Assembly: GCA_018365455.1 (NCBI GenBank)
Contig: JAGZJZ010000017.1
Coordinates: forward strand, 1-64,000
Source of the DNA: Clostridiales bacterium
GTDB taxonomy: Bacteria > Bacillota > Clostridia > Lachnospirales > Lachnospiraceae
Length of the DNA stretch: 64,000 bases
Direction: 5' to 3'
Part shown: one piece after another, positions 8,418-16,474 of the stretch
How the letters are laid out: every line of letters begins with the position of its first letter
Numbering within the stretch: the first letter of the stretch is position 1
Notes under the pieces: generated by a model
The model's database searches: none
What the model was told of the DNA's origin: nothing
What the model saw: only the letters and a program-made list of their open reading frames with translations
Position numbers and translations under genes: made by a program

Positions 8418-9857
8418 ATGGGAAAAAATTATTCGGAAGAAGAAGTTAAAAAAATATTGAATGAAGATATTACAACGACAAATATAGTGGACCAGAAAAT
8501 GAATCAGGCATATCAGGAAATACGCAGCAAAAAATCTGGAAGAGGAAAGCATCGTTCTTATAAGAAAGTAGTAGTTGCGGCAGCAGCAGCTGCACTGATT
8601 GCAACGACTTCTTTAGTGGCACTGGCTGCTAACGGATTCTTCCAGAAGGAAGTAGTACAAAGCAATGATTCTGTATCATACAAGTTTACGGTTGACTATG
8701 AATTAAGTACAAATAAAATCGAAGTGAAACCAGGGTATCTGCCGGAAGGGTATACAACAGAATTTGCAGAAAATAAATTCTGTAAAGAGGACAGCTGGGG
8801 AAATGGAATTTCCATCATTCCTATGAGTACAGCGGATATTAAGCGGTTAAACAACGAGTTTTCTGTGGATAAGATTGAAAATGTGGAGAAGACAACTCTA
8901 AATGGAATGGAAGCCCACGTGATTACCGTAAAGGAAGCGGAAAAATACAGGAGGGGAAACTGTGTGCTCCTGTTTAACCCGGAAGACGGTTATGTCATAG
9001 AGGTTTGGGGTTTTTATGACGTTCCGGTTGATGAATTAAAGAAAGTAGCAGACCAGCTTGAAATAGAGAAATCCCAGGATGAAACGGTCGCACTTCCGAC
9101 GGCGGAAGAGGAGGAAAAAGAAAAGGGAATGCAGCAGGAAGACCAGAAAAGGGAGGAACAATACCAGAAGGCGAAAGAAGCAGGGGTTGGAGAAGACCGG
9201 ATTGCGCCTATCGGACAGGAAATTAAGGCTCAGGATTTTGATAATGAGGAACTAACTGCTTTAGGTGACGGATTCAATAAACTTGGATACACCATAGAGA
9301 GCGCACAGTATATAGATTCCATTGCAGACTATCCCAAAGAAAACTTCTATAATTACGATGAGGATATAGCATCCTGTCTGAACGAAGACGGCAGCCTGCG
9401 TGATCATCTCCGCCAGAAGATGGATGAGGATGGCAGGATGTCAATAGATGAAAGCACAGAAGAATCAGTGGGAAGTAAGTTCCTGGTTGTGGATGTCCAG
9501 GTAAAAAATTATGCAGACAAACTGGTGAATGCACCTTTATATCTGAGTACTGCAAGGCTTCAGTCACGCAAAGACGGAACCTATGATATGGACAGCAAAT
9601 GGGAAAGCATGGCTGTTCCTATGGAAAACTGGCCGAGTCTGGAAGGTCCGGTCTATTTCGATCAGCCGCAGAATGTAGAGGGCAATGACAGAATCCATCA
9701 ATTTTTCTATCGTACCCTAAATCCGGGTGAAACGTTAAATTATAAGCTGATGTATGTGGTGGACGAAGATATGACGGAAGAAATATTCCTGGCACCGCCG
9801 ATTACCAGCGGAGATGCGGAACTTACAACGAAATATTTTTCCTTAAAAACTAATTGA
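8418..9857 (+). CDS. Membrane-anchored probable anti-sigma factor with large extracellular domain
   Basis: A 479-residue protein: about 50 residues inside the cell, one Ala-rich membrane helix (about 53-75), then a large domain outside. The arrangement just after an ECF sigma gene is that of an anti-sigma factor. The outer part begins with a segment containing YLPEGYTTEF, similar to the DUF4367-type domains of such proteins. It continues with a highly charged E/K/Q-rich linker (about 230-260) and a second globular region I do not recognise, ending with motifs that resemble extracellular stress-sensor domains. Start ATG 8418 follows AGAAAGGA; the ATG at 8406 overlaps that site. No terminator separates it from the T-box leader downstream. 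Confidence 0.7.
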   Translation: MGKNYSEEEVKKILNEDITTTNIVDQKMNQAYQEIRSKKSGRGKHRSYKKVVVAAAAAALIATTSLVALAANGFFQKEVVQSNDSVSYKFTVDYELSTNKIEVKPGYLPEGYTTEFAENKFCKEDSWGNGISIIPMSTADIKRLNNEFSVDKIENVEKTTLNGMEAHVITVKEAEKYRRGNCVLLFNPEDGYVIEVWGFYDVPVDELKKVADQLEIEKSQDETVALPTAEEEEKEKGMQQEDQKREEQYQKAKEAGVGEDRIAPIGQEIKAQDFDNEELTALGDGFNKLGYTIESAQYIDSIADYPKENFYNYDEDIASCLNEDGSLRDHLRQKMDEDGRMSIDESTEESVGSKFLVVDVQVKNYADKLVNAPLYLSTARLQSRKDGTYDMDSKWESMAVPMENWPSLEGPVYFDQPQNVEGNDRIHQFFYRTLNPGETLNYKLMYVVDEDMTEEIFLAPPITSGDAELTTKYFSLKTN

Positions 9858-9879
9858 CAATTTGTGAAAGAAGTGATAT

Positions 9880-10226
9880 TGTTAGTACTATAGTTGATAA
9901 GAGTAAATGCAATGAAGAGGAATAGTACAATTATTTCTGATTACAGAAAGCTGTCGGTCGATGCGAGACAGTTGAGGAAGGAATTGGAACTCACCTTGGA
10001 GCGGCTGCCCCAAATTCTTAATAAAGTTTAAATGCTGGAGAGAGAAAAGTAGACGCAGACGGATCCCCAACCGTTATCTGGGTAGGATATAAGATTCTAT
10101 AGAATCCGTATCTGATGAGTGTATGAAGAAATTCATAAAATAGAGTGGTACCGCGCAAGACAAGTATATTTTAGTCTTTCGTCTCTAAATGACAACAGGA
10201 TTGTCAGGAGACGAAAGGCTTTTTTG
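9880..10226 (+). promoter_or_regulatory. T-box leader, leucine specific, upstream of leuA
   Basis: The leader carries the T-box AGAGTGGTACCGCG at 10142-10155 and a specifier codon CTC (Leu) at 9990-9992, in the context GGAA-CTC-ACC that matches specifier loops. A terminator follows (CTTTCGTCTC 10176-10185 with GAGACGAAAG 10208-10217, then T6). Uncharged leucine tRNA should bind the specifier and the T-box and open the terminator, so leuA is expressed when leucine is short. The codon agrees with the downstream enzyme. Confidence 0.9.
10176..10226 (+). terminator. T-box regulated terminator of leuA leader
   Basis: A 10-bp stem at 10176-10185/10208-10217, extended inside by TGACAA/TTGTCA, and followed by six T. 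It is the alternative to the T-box antiterminator. Between it and leuA lie about 200 bp with no gene; they contain a 9-base inverted repeat, GCATTGCTT (10303) and AAGCAATGC (10388), of unknown meaning. Confidence 0.85.
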
Positions 10227-10429
10227 TTTCCAAAAATACGTTGTTATCTAACATTTAACAATTGCAGACGATTATCAACATATAAATGGAACAAATGGAA
10301 ATGCATTGCTTCAAAAGTCAAAAACTCTGCTGCAGTCACCAAATGGATGCACCAGCGAGTCTGTATGGCTCATTGCCCGCAGGAATAAAGCAATGCTGTC
10401 AAAGCCAAGAAGAAAAGGAGATCAGAAAT

Positions 10430-12091
10430 ATGAAAAACGTGAATAAGTACACAAGGCAGTATTTTATGCCGCCGGTAAATGCAATGAACTGGGCAAAGAA
10501 AGAATATATTGAAAAAGCGCCAATCTGGTGCAGTGTTGACTTAAGAGATGGGAATCAGGCACTGATCGTACCCATGTCGTTAGATCAGAAGATTGATTTT
10601 TTCAAATTACTGGTAAAAGTCGGTTTCAAAGAAATTGAAGTTGGTTTTCCGGCAGCCTCAGATACAGAATATCAGTTTTTGAGAGCTTTAATTGAGAAAA
10701 ATTTAATTCCGGATGACGTAACCATTCAGGTACTGACACAGGCGAGAGAGCACATTATCCGTAAGACCTTTGATGCATTAAAAGGAGCAAAAAAAGCAGT
10801 TGTCCATGTATATAACTCTACTTCTTATGCGCAGAGAGAACAGGTATTCAAGAAATCAAAAGAAGAAATACTGAATATTGCAGTGGAAGGTGCGGTATTA
10901 TTAAAGAAACTGGCAGCAGAAACCGAAGGGAATTTTTCTTTCGAATACAGTCCGGAGAGCTTTACAGGAACAGAAGTGGAATATTCGCTGGAAGTATGTA
11001 ATGCAGTTTTGGAAGTCTGGCAGCCAACCCATGACAATAAGGTAATCATCAATCTGCCTAGTACCGTACAGCACTCCATGCCCCACATTTACGCAAGCCA
11101 GATAGAATATATGTGCGATAACATGAAATACCGCGAAAATGTAATTGTCTCCCTGCATCCCCACAATGACAGAGGATGCGGTGTATCAGATGCGGAATTG
11201 GGTATTCTGGCAGGTGCCGACAGAATCGAAGGTACACTGTTCGGTAACGGAGAACGTACCGGTAATGTGGACATCGTAACACTGGCAATGAATATGTATT
11301 CCCAGGGTGTAGATCCGGAACTTGACTTTAGCAATATGCCGGCAATCTGTGACGCATATGAAGAGTTTACCGGAATGAAGATCGATATGAGAAGCCCATA
11401 CAGCGGCGCACTGGTATTTGCAGCATTCTCCGGTTCCCATCAGGATGCAATTGCCAAGGGTATGAAATACCGTGAAGACCATGACTGTGATCAGTGGACA
11501 GTTCCATACCTGCCAATTGATCCTACGGATGTGGGAAGGCTCTACGAAGCAGATGTTATCCGCATTAACAGCCAGTCCGGAAAAGGCGGTATCGGATATA
11601 TTCTGGAACAGAATTTCGGCCTGAACTTACCGGCAAAGATGAGAGAAGCCATGGGATATGCGGCAAAATCTGTATCAGACGAACAGCACAAAGAACTTAT
11701 GCCGGAAGAAATCTTCCAGTTGTTCAAGGACAAATTCGAAGACATTGCAACGCCTTACGATATTACGGAAGTACATTTCAAGCAACATAATGGCATCATA
11801 GCAGAGGTTGTTGTAAATGTAAACGGAGAAAGCCGCACTGCAATCGCAGCCGGAAACGGACGTCTGAACGCAGTAAGCAATGCACTGAAGAAACAATTCC
11901 GCCTGGAATACGATTTAATCACTTACCAGGAGCATGCATTGGAACAGAGCTCCAGCTCCAAAGCGATTGCTTATGTGGGAATCCGCAATAAAGACGGCAT
12001 ACTTTTCTGGGGGGCAGGCGTAGACCAGGATATTATCCAGGCATCCATTCATGCATTAGTTACCGCAATTAATAATATGGTGGCAGAATAA
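10430..12091 (+). CDS. leuA: 2-isopropylmalate synthase
   Basis: A 553-residue enzyme of the long LeuA form. It condenses acetyl-CoA with 2-oxoisovalerate, the first committed step to leucine, in the cytoplasm. Visible: the catalytic start VDLRDGNQAL (about 38-47), the metal-binding HPHNDRG (about 240), FGNGERTGNVD (about 270), and a C-terminal regulatory domain from about residue 430 (VNGESRTAIAAGNGRLNA) through which leucine normally inhibits. Start ATG 10430 follows AAAAGGAG; the frame is open further upstream, but that part has no ribosome site and lies in the leader. Transcription is under the leucine T-box. No other leu genes are adjacent; a terminator follows. Confidence 0.95.
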   Translation: MKNVNKYTRQYFMPPVNAMNWAKKEYIEKAPIWCSVDLRDGNQALIVPMSLDQKIDFFKLLVKVGFKEIEVGFPAASDTEYQFLRALIEKNLIPDDVTIQVLTQAREHIIRKTFDALKGAKKAVVHVYNSTSYAQREQVFKKSKEEILNIAVEGAVLLKKLAAETEGNFSFEYSPESFTGTEVEYSLEVCNAVLEVWQPTHDNKVIINLPSTVQHSMPHIYASQIEYMCDNMKYRENVIVSLHPHNDRGCGVSDAELGILAGADRIEGTLFGNGERTGNVDIVTLAMNMYSQGVDPELDFSNMPAICDAYEEFTGMKIDMRSPYSGALVFAAFSGSHQDAIAKGMKYREDHDCDQWTVPYLPIDPTDVGRLYEADVIRINSQSGKGGIGYILEQNFGLNLPAKMREAMGYAAKSVSDEQHKELMPEEIFQLFKDKFEDIATPYDITEVHFKQHNGIIAEVVVNVNGESRTAIAAGNGRLNAVSNALKKQFRLEYDLITYQEHALEQSSSSKAIAYVGIRNKDGILFWGAGVDQDIIQASIHALVTAINNMVAE

Positions 12092-12108
12092 ATATAATCT
12101 AATCGCTA

Positions 12109-12172
12109 CAATTCATGATGTTATGGCTGATCTATAGAATTCAGTCTCTGCAATTCATGATATAATGGCAGA
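12109..12172. repeat. Short direct repeat pair downstream of leuA
   Basis: CAATTCATGAT is present at about 12110 and again at about 12151. Each copy is followed by TTATGGC-GAT or TAATGGC-GAT, so about 20 of 24 bases match, with a period of 41 bp. They lie after leuA and before its terminator. Function unknown. Confidence 0.5.
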
Positions 12173-12233
12173 TTAGTGGCAGAAAAAAGCATATTGCCGC
12201 AATGATTAAAAAACATTATATATTTGAATTAGA

Positions 12234-12282
12234 AAAGCCTTGATATCTATGATTAATTTCATAAATATGCAAGGCTTTTTCT
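12234..12282. terminator. Bidirectional terminator after leuA
   Basis: AAAGCCTTG (12234-12242) and CAAGGCTTT (12270-12278) form the stem, with T's after it and A's before it. It can serve leuA on the plus strand and the small Cys-rich gene on the minus strand. Confidence 0.8.
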
Positions 12283-12336
12283 ATGCCGGGCAATTAAGTC
12301 TGGCATATTGAAATATGTAATAGAATACAATAATGA

Positions 12337-12525
12337 TCAGATGAGTCCATTATCTTTGCAGAGTGCTTCTATACTGCGGTCATAGGTAGCTTCTGCTTCT
12401 GCTGAAAAAAAGCATCCGGGCACTCCTTCGTTGTGATCCCGGTGATGTGCCACACACTCACAGCATTTACCGTGACGAGGGCAGTCATATGTACAGGTAC
12501 AAGGTTTTTTATTCGTACAACCCAT
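12337..12525 (-). CDS. Small cysteine-rich protein, DUF6485-like
   Basis: A 62-residue protein with eight Cys and several His, mainly in the first 45 residues (CTNKKPCTCTYDCPRHGKCC), then C-x(n)-C-F and a helical tail DRSIEALCKDNG. The spacing of Cys and His suggests one or two bound metal ions. It resembles a conserved uncharacterised family of clostridia (DUF6485, from memory). ATG 12525 is preceded by GGAGGA with good spacing. It shares orientation with another small Cys protein at 12731, separated by a hairpin, so the two are probably separate units. Confidence 0.75.
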   Translation of the reverse strand: MGCTNKKPCTCTYDCPRHGKCCECVAHHRDHNEGVPGCFFSAEAEATYDRSIEALCKDNGLI

Positions 12526-12695
12526 TAAAATAGTCCTCCTTATCTTTAGTGGCTATATTTTATCAGTAATGTAAAGAAAAAGCAAGTTCGCAATGGCGGA
12601 CCAATTCCATGCCTGATCAATAACCAGGGATAACCAGGCATATGGGAATACACAGTACGCTGAAAGCAATTTTCAAATGTGCATTTAATATAAAT

Positions 12696-12720
12696 AGAGA
12701 GGAGCAGCAGGCTCCTCTCT
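12696..12720 (-). terminator. Terminator after DUF1540 gene
   Basis: Ten-base arms (AGAGAGGAGC and its complement) with a five-base loop. On the minus strand it is followed by TATTTATATT. It lies 10 bases beyond the stop of the DUF1540 gene. Confidence 0.7.
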
Positions 12721-12730
12721 GATAAAATAT

Positions 12731-12892
12731 TTATTTGCTTTTGTTTACGAAAGATTCGCAGTCTGTACATTCGATTTTAGTTGGGTTTGATTCGTGTGTT
12801 CCAACTTTAATAGCGTTAAGTGTGCAGTAGTTTTCTGTTTCAGCATGATGAGTACAGTTGTTTACGGAACATTTAATAGATTCGTTTTTCAT
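12731..12892 (-). CDS. DUF1540 domain small protein
   Basis: A 53-residue protein with the DUF1540 Cys pattern: CSVNNCTHH, then YCTLNAIKVG, then CTDCESF. Proteins of this family are common in spore-forming Firmicutes, are thought to bind a metal ion, and have no settled function. I start it at ATG 12892, preceded by AAGGAGGTG; a frame upstream of that is open but has no ribosome site. It ends just before a strong terminator. Confidence 0.85.
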   Translation of the reverse strand: MKNESIKCSVNNCTHHAETENYCTLNAIKVGTHESNPTKIECTDCESFVNKSK

Positions 12893-13465
12893 AATTTTCA
12901 CCTCCTTGATAATGGTACTAAATAGTTTGCACAACAATTAATTTTTTATACCTGATGTGATGGATAAATCTTTCCCGGAAGAAAATTGAAGCAGTTGGAT
13001 GAAGAAAATTTTGCAGAATAACCGACAGACAAATCCAGCAACTTACAAAATTATTTAAAATATTTCAAAATAATTAAATTGTTTCAAAAATATTACTGAG
13101 TGATTAAATAGGCATTAAAATGCCCAAAAATCTAGGGGTTTAGAGAAAAATGTTGTAAAATGTAGAAAAATAATCCATAAAAATGGTAAAAAGTTGGGAA
13201 AAAGAACTAGTAATATCTAATAAAAATAAGTATAAAATTATCGAAATAAATATGAATAATGCACAAAGATACAATGTGATGAAAAATTGTACATGTAAGA
13301 TATTACAAAAATATGAATTCACGCTTGACACATTCTTTTCTTTTCAATATAATTGCAATACACAGACAAGCGAGGGGGGCTATGTGTAAATTGTTTTCAT
13401 TTTTAAATATTTAAAAATAAATGATAAAGGGGAGCAATTATTTTAGGAAAGATGAGGAACGCCGT
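12893..13465. other. Long AT-rich intergenic region, divergent promoters
   Basis: About 570 bp, strongly AT-rich (bases 13020-13320 above all), with no coding frame that has a ribosome site. The only clear element is the consensus promoter at 13325-13353. The AT-rich block with many short A and T tracts could be intrinsically bent. A frame on the plus strand at 13183-13389 has no start signal and low-complexity codons. Confidence 0.5.
13325..13353 (+). promoter_or_regulatory. Consensus sigma-A promoter for cell-wall hydrolase
   Basis: TTGACA (13325-13330), a 17-bp spacer and TATAAT (13348-13353): a perfect match to the vegetative consensus. It leaves a leader of about 105 bases before ATG 13466. 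Confidence 0.8.
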
Positions 13466-14317
13466 ATGTGGCTGTTAAAATCGCTAGTTAGGAAGTTGTA
13501 CAAATTAAAAAAATATTTGTTCAGACGAAGATACCGCGGATGCCGTATTAATTGCGTAGCTGCTACTTTTGTTGCAGTTATAAGTACTGTTGTCCTGCTT
13601 TGTGCAGTCGGCTTCAGTGATGGCGGTAAGAACAAGGTATATGCCGTTACACAACAGAATGCGGTTACAGACGAAACACCGCAAAAGGCGAAAGATAAAA
13701 AGTTCCAGGCAGGCCTAATGGGTATCATGAACTGTATATCCAGCATGGAAGAACTGTCCAGGTCTTCAAAAGCACAGGAAGTATCAGGAGCAGGAGAGGA
13801 AGTACTGGTGGGGGCATCCAAAGCCAGCAGGAGAGAAGTAAACAGGATGACAATTGAAAAGGGCATGGAGCCCGCTGGAACAGTTGGTTACAGTGCGTCA
13901 CAGATTGTTAAGGACAACCATATGCCTGTGGAAGATTACGATGCACTTCTTCGCATAGTGGAAGCGGAAGCGACCGGCGGGGATATGAAAAGTAAGATTT
14001 TGGTGGCAAATGTAGTACTTAACAGAGTAAACAACAGTCATTTTCCGGATAGTATTTATGACGTTGTATGGGAGCGGGTAAATGGTGATCCGCAGTTTTC
14101 CCCAACGGCAGACGGAAGAATTGACAGTGTTACGATTTCGGATGAAACAATTGAAGCCGTTGACCGTGCTTTAAATGGTGAAGATTATTCAGAAGGTGCA
14201 TTGTACTTTATTGCAAGATCCAGTGCAGACCAGATCAATGTCAACTGGTTTGATACTAAATTGCAGAAATTGTTCGTGTATGGCGGACATGAATTTTTTA
14301 CATACGAAGGTTATTGA
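13466..14317 (+). CDS. SleB-like cell-wall hydrolase, membrane-anchored
   Basis: A 283-residue protein. A basic N terminus (LVRKLYKLKKYLFRRRYRG) precedes one membrane helix (about 32-53), then a low-complexity spacer. The hydrolase domain starts near residue 165 with LLRIVEAEATGGD, KILVANVVLNRVNN and QFSPTADGRI. This is the Hydrolase_2 fold of the spore cortex-lytic enzyme SleB and of vegetative relatives (lytic transglycosylases; the Glu of EAEA is catalytic in SleB). The perfect vegetative promoter argues for expression in growing cells and not only in spores. Start ATG 13466 follows GAGGAA; ATG 13421 has no ribosome site. A terminator follows. Confidence 0.85.
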   Translation: MWLLKSLVRKLYKLKKYLFRRRYRGCRINCVAATFVAVISTVVLLCAVGFSDGGKNKVYAVTQQNAVTDETPQKAKDKKFQAGLMGIMNCISSMEELSRSSKAQEVSGAGEEVLVGASKASRREVNRMTIEKGMEPAGTVGYSASQIVKDNHMPVEDYDALLRIVEAEATGGDMKSKILVANVVLNRVNNSHFPDSIYDVVWERVNGDPQFSPTADGRIDSVTISDETIEAVDRALNGEDYSEGALYFIARSSADQINVNWFDTKLQKLFVYGGHEFFTYEGY

Positions 14318-14323
14318 TAAAAT

Positions 14324-14355
14324 GGCGGCTGCGTTTTTGTGCAGCTGCCTTTTTT
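14324..14355 (+). terminator. Terminator after cell-wall hydrolase
   Basis: GGCGGCTGC (14324-14332) pairs with GCAGCTGCC (14341-14349) and six T follow directly. A textbook intrinsic terminator. Confidence 0.9.
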
Positions 14356-14359
14356 CGGC

Positions 14360-14388
14360 TTGTGTACTTTGAAAAGGTATGCTATAAT
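14360..14388 (+). promoter_or_regulatory. Promoter of thrC
   Basis: TTGTGT (14360-14365), a 17-bp spacer and TATAAT (14383-14388), placed between the terminator of the hydrolase and the thrC start. Confidence 0.65.
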
Positions 14389-14434
14389 CTGTACTTAAAG
14401 AATATAATTTAAACCAATGTAAAGGATGAAGACG

Positions 14435-15922
14435 ATGGATTTGTTATACAAAAGTACGAGAAGTAATGAAACTGCAGTAACAGCTTCCCAGGCAATTTTA
14501 AAGGGATTATCCGCAGACGGTGGGCTATTTGTTCCATCCGCTATTCCTGCATTAGATGTGGATATGGAGACTTTGGCAGGTATGAGCTACACAGAGACGG
14601 CATTTGAAGTTATGAAGCTGTTTTTTACGGACTTTACGGAAGAAGAGTTAAAATCCTGTATTGCAAAAGCTTATGATGAAAAGTTTGATACCACGGAGAT
14701 TGCACCGATTAAAAAAGAAGACGGCGCTTATTATCTGGAGCTGTTTCATGGTGCTACCATTGCATTTAAAGATATGGCACTTTCAATTCTGCCTCATTTG
14801 CTTACAACTTCAGCGAAAAAGAATAATGTGGAAAATGAAATCGTAATTCTGACTGCAACCTCAGGGGATACCGGTAAAGCGGCTCTGGCTGGATTCGCAG
14901 ATGTTCCGGGCACCAGAATTGTGGTATTTTATCCCAAAGACGGTGTAAGCCCTATTCAGGAAAAGCAGATGGTTACCCAGAAGGGTGCGAATACTTTTGT
15001 AGTAGGCATTAACGGTAACTTCGATGATGCGCAGACAGGTGTGAAGAACATATTCGGAGATAAGGAGCTGGAAGCGCAGATGGCAGCTGCCGGATTCCAA
15101 TTTTCTTCAGCTAACTCTATTAATATCGGTCGTCTTGTTCCGCAGGTGGTTTATTATGTATATGCCTATGCAAAATTATATGCTTCAAAGGAGATAGGCA
15201 AATCCGAGAAGATCAATGTGGTTGTGCCAACCGGTAACTTTGGAAATATTCTAGCTGCATATTACGCTAAAAATATGGGTGTTCCCATTGACAAGCTGAT
15301 ATGTGCCTCTAATGACAATAAAGTGCTGTATGATTTCTTTACAACAGGTACATATGACAGAAATCGTGAATTTATCCTTACCACATCACCATCTATGGAC
15401 ATTCTGATTTCCAGTAACCTGGAGCGGTTGATCTATAAGATTGCCGGACAAGATGCGGATAAGAATCTGGAAATGATGGCAGCACTTGGCAAAGAAGGAA
15501 AGTATGATATTACTGAAGAAATGAAAGCACAGCTTTCTGATTTCTATGGAAATTATGCTACGGAAGAAGAGACAGCACAGGAAATTGCCTCAGTATACCG
15601 TAAGACGGGATATATCATGGATACTCACACGGCAGTAGCTTCCTGTGTATTTAAGAAATATGAAGCAGAAAACAGAGATCATAACAAATCCGTAATTGCG
15701 TCTACTGCAAGCCCTTATAAGTTTACAAGGAGCGTTATGGATGCAATTGACATGAAGTATGATGCTATGACAGATTTTGAATTGGTGGATGAACTTTGCA
15801 AGCTTTCAAAAGTGAAAGTACCAGCTGCAATCGAAGAGATCAGGACAGCACCGGTACTTCATGATACTGTTGTAGAAGTAAATGAGATGAAAGACATCGT
15901 GAAAAAGTTCTTAAATATGTAA
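14435..15922 (+). CDS. thrC: Threonine synthase
   Basis: A 495-residue PLP enzyme that converts O-phosphohomoserine to threonine. The N-terminal segment (LLYKSTRSNE, then SADGGLFVPS) is typical of the long clostridial/E. coli-type ThrC. The cofactor lysine is in the segment ATIAFKDMALSIL (about 108-120), and TATSGDTGKAAL and VPTGNFGNILAAYYA are the phosphate-binding loops. Start ATG 14435 follows AAAGGATG by eight bases; the ATG at 14426 overlaps that site. The small membrane protein gene after it starts 27 bases downstream and is probably on the same transcript. No hom or thrB lies nearby. Confidence 0.95.
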   Translation: MDLLYKSTRSNETAVTASQAILKGLSADGGLFVPSAIPALDVDMETLAGMSYTETAFEVMKLFFTDFTEEELKSCIAKAYDEKFDTTEIAPIKKEDGAYYLELFHGATIAFKDMALSILPHLLTTSAKKNNVENEIVILTATSGDTGKAALAGFADVPGTRIVVFYPKDGVSPIQEKQMVTQKGANTFVVGINGNFDDAQTGVKNIFGDKELEAQMAAAGFQFSSANSINIGRLVPQVVYYVYAYAKLYASKEIGKSEKINVVVPTGNFGNILAAYYAKNMGVPIDKLICASNDNKVLYDFFTTGTYDRNREFILTTSPSMDILISSNLERLIYKIAGQDADKNLEMMAALGKEGKYDITEEMKAQLSDFYGNYATEEETAQEIASVYRKTGYIMDTHTAVASCVFKKYEAENRDHNKSVIASTASPYKFTRSVMDAIDMKYDAMTDFELVDELCKLSKVKVPAAIEEIRTAPVLHDTVVEVNEMKDIVKKFLNM

Positions 15923-15949
15923 GCGTAGTCTTGGAAAGGTAGGATTGTT

Positions 15950-16294
15950 ATGGATAGTATGTACATGCTCATGGATTTGCTTTTCGTAGGCTGCGGTGTA
16001 TACGTTTTGTATGCATTTTATCTGATGAAAACAAAAGGTGAAATAAAAGAAAATGTTTTGTTATCCAGAGATATCTCAGTTTCAAAGTGTAAAGATAAGG
16101 CGGGATACATCAAATATATGACACCAAGGCTTTTGGTATTTGGAATTGTATTGCTGATTATTGGAATTGTAAGCCTTATTGGTGACTATTTTAAACTTTT
16201 AGGATTGGGATCCCTGATCATTCTGGCAATCGGACTGATTGTAATGGTTTGGTTTGTAATGATTACCAGGAAGTCCATGAAAACATTCTGGTAA
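15950..16294 (+). CDS. Small membrane protein of unknown function
   Basis: A 114-residue protein with three hydrophobic helices: about 6-24, 62-80 and 86-104. A positively charged loop with two Cys-Lys-rich stretches (SRDISVSKCKDKAGY) lies between the first and second, so this loop is probably inside the cell. I do not recognise the family. Start ATG 15950 is preceded by AAAGGTAGGA. It follows thrC closely, but nothing in its sequence suggests a role in amino-acid synthesis. Confidence 0.7.
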   Translation: MDSMYMLMDLLFVGCGVYVLYAFYLMKTKGEIKENVLLSRDISVSKCKDKAGYIKYMTPRLLVFGIVLLIIGIVSLIGDYFKLLGLGSLIILAIGLIVMVWFVMITRKSMKTFW

Positions 16295-16412
16295 ATATAG
16301 TCAAGTACCCCGTTGTTTGCGTGGGGTACTGACGCACACCTGACACAGATATCAGGCACTATATATCGACGTATTTACGCCGGGCGGCCCTGGCGGAATT
16401 CTCAGCCGGCAC

Positions 16413-16456
16413 AAAAAGAGTTTCAACCGCTTATGTTAGTGGTCGAAACTCTTTTT
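16413..16456. terminator. Bidirectional terminator between thrC unit and citrate synthase
   Basis: AAAAAGAGTTTC (16413-16424) and GAAACTCTTTTT (16445-16456) form a 12-bp stem with A's and T's at its base, serving both convergent units. A second GC stem without a T run lies at 16307-16328 (GTACCCC/GGGGTAC). Confidence 0.85.
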
Positions 16457-16474
16457 TAAGTTTATGGAATAAGC

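Noticed and set aside
10119..10388. 89-codon frame upstream of leuA
   Set aside because: It spans the T-box and terminator of the leucine leader.
13183..13389. 68-codon frame in the AT-rich spacer
   Set aside because: Low-complexity codons, no ribosome site, and the consensus promoter lies inside it.
16300..16412. Possible riboswitch or RNA between the thrC unit and citrate synthase
   Set aside because: Only two simple stems are visible, and no known motif could be matched.
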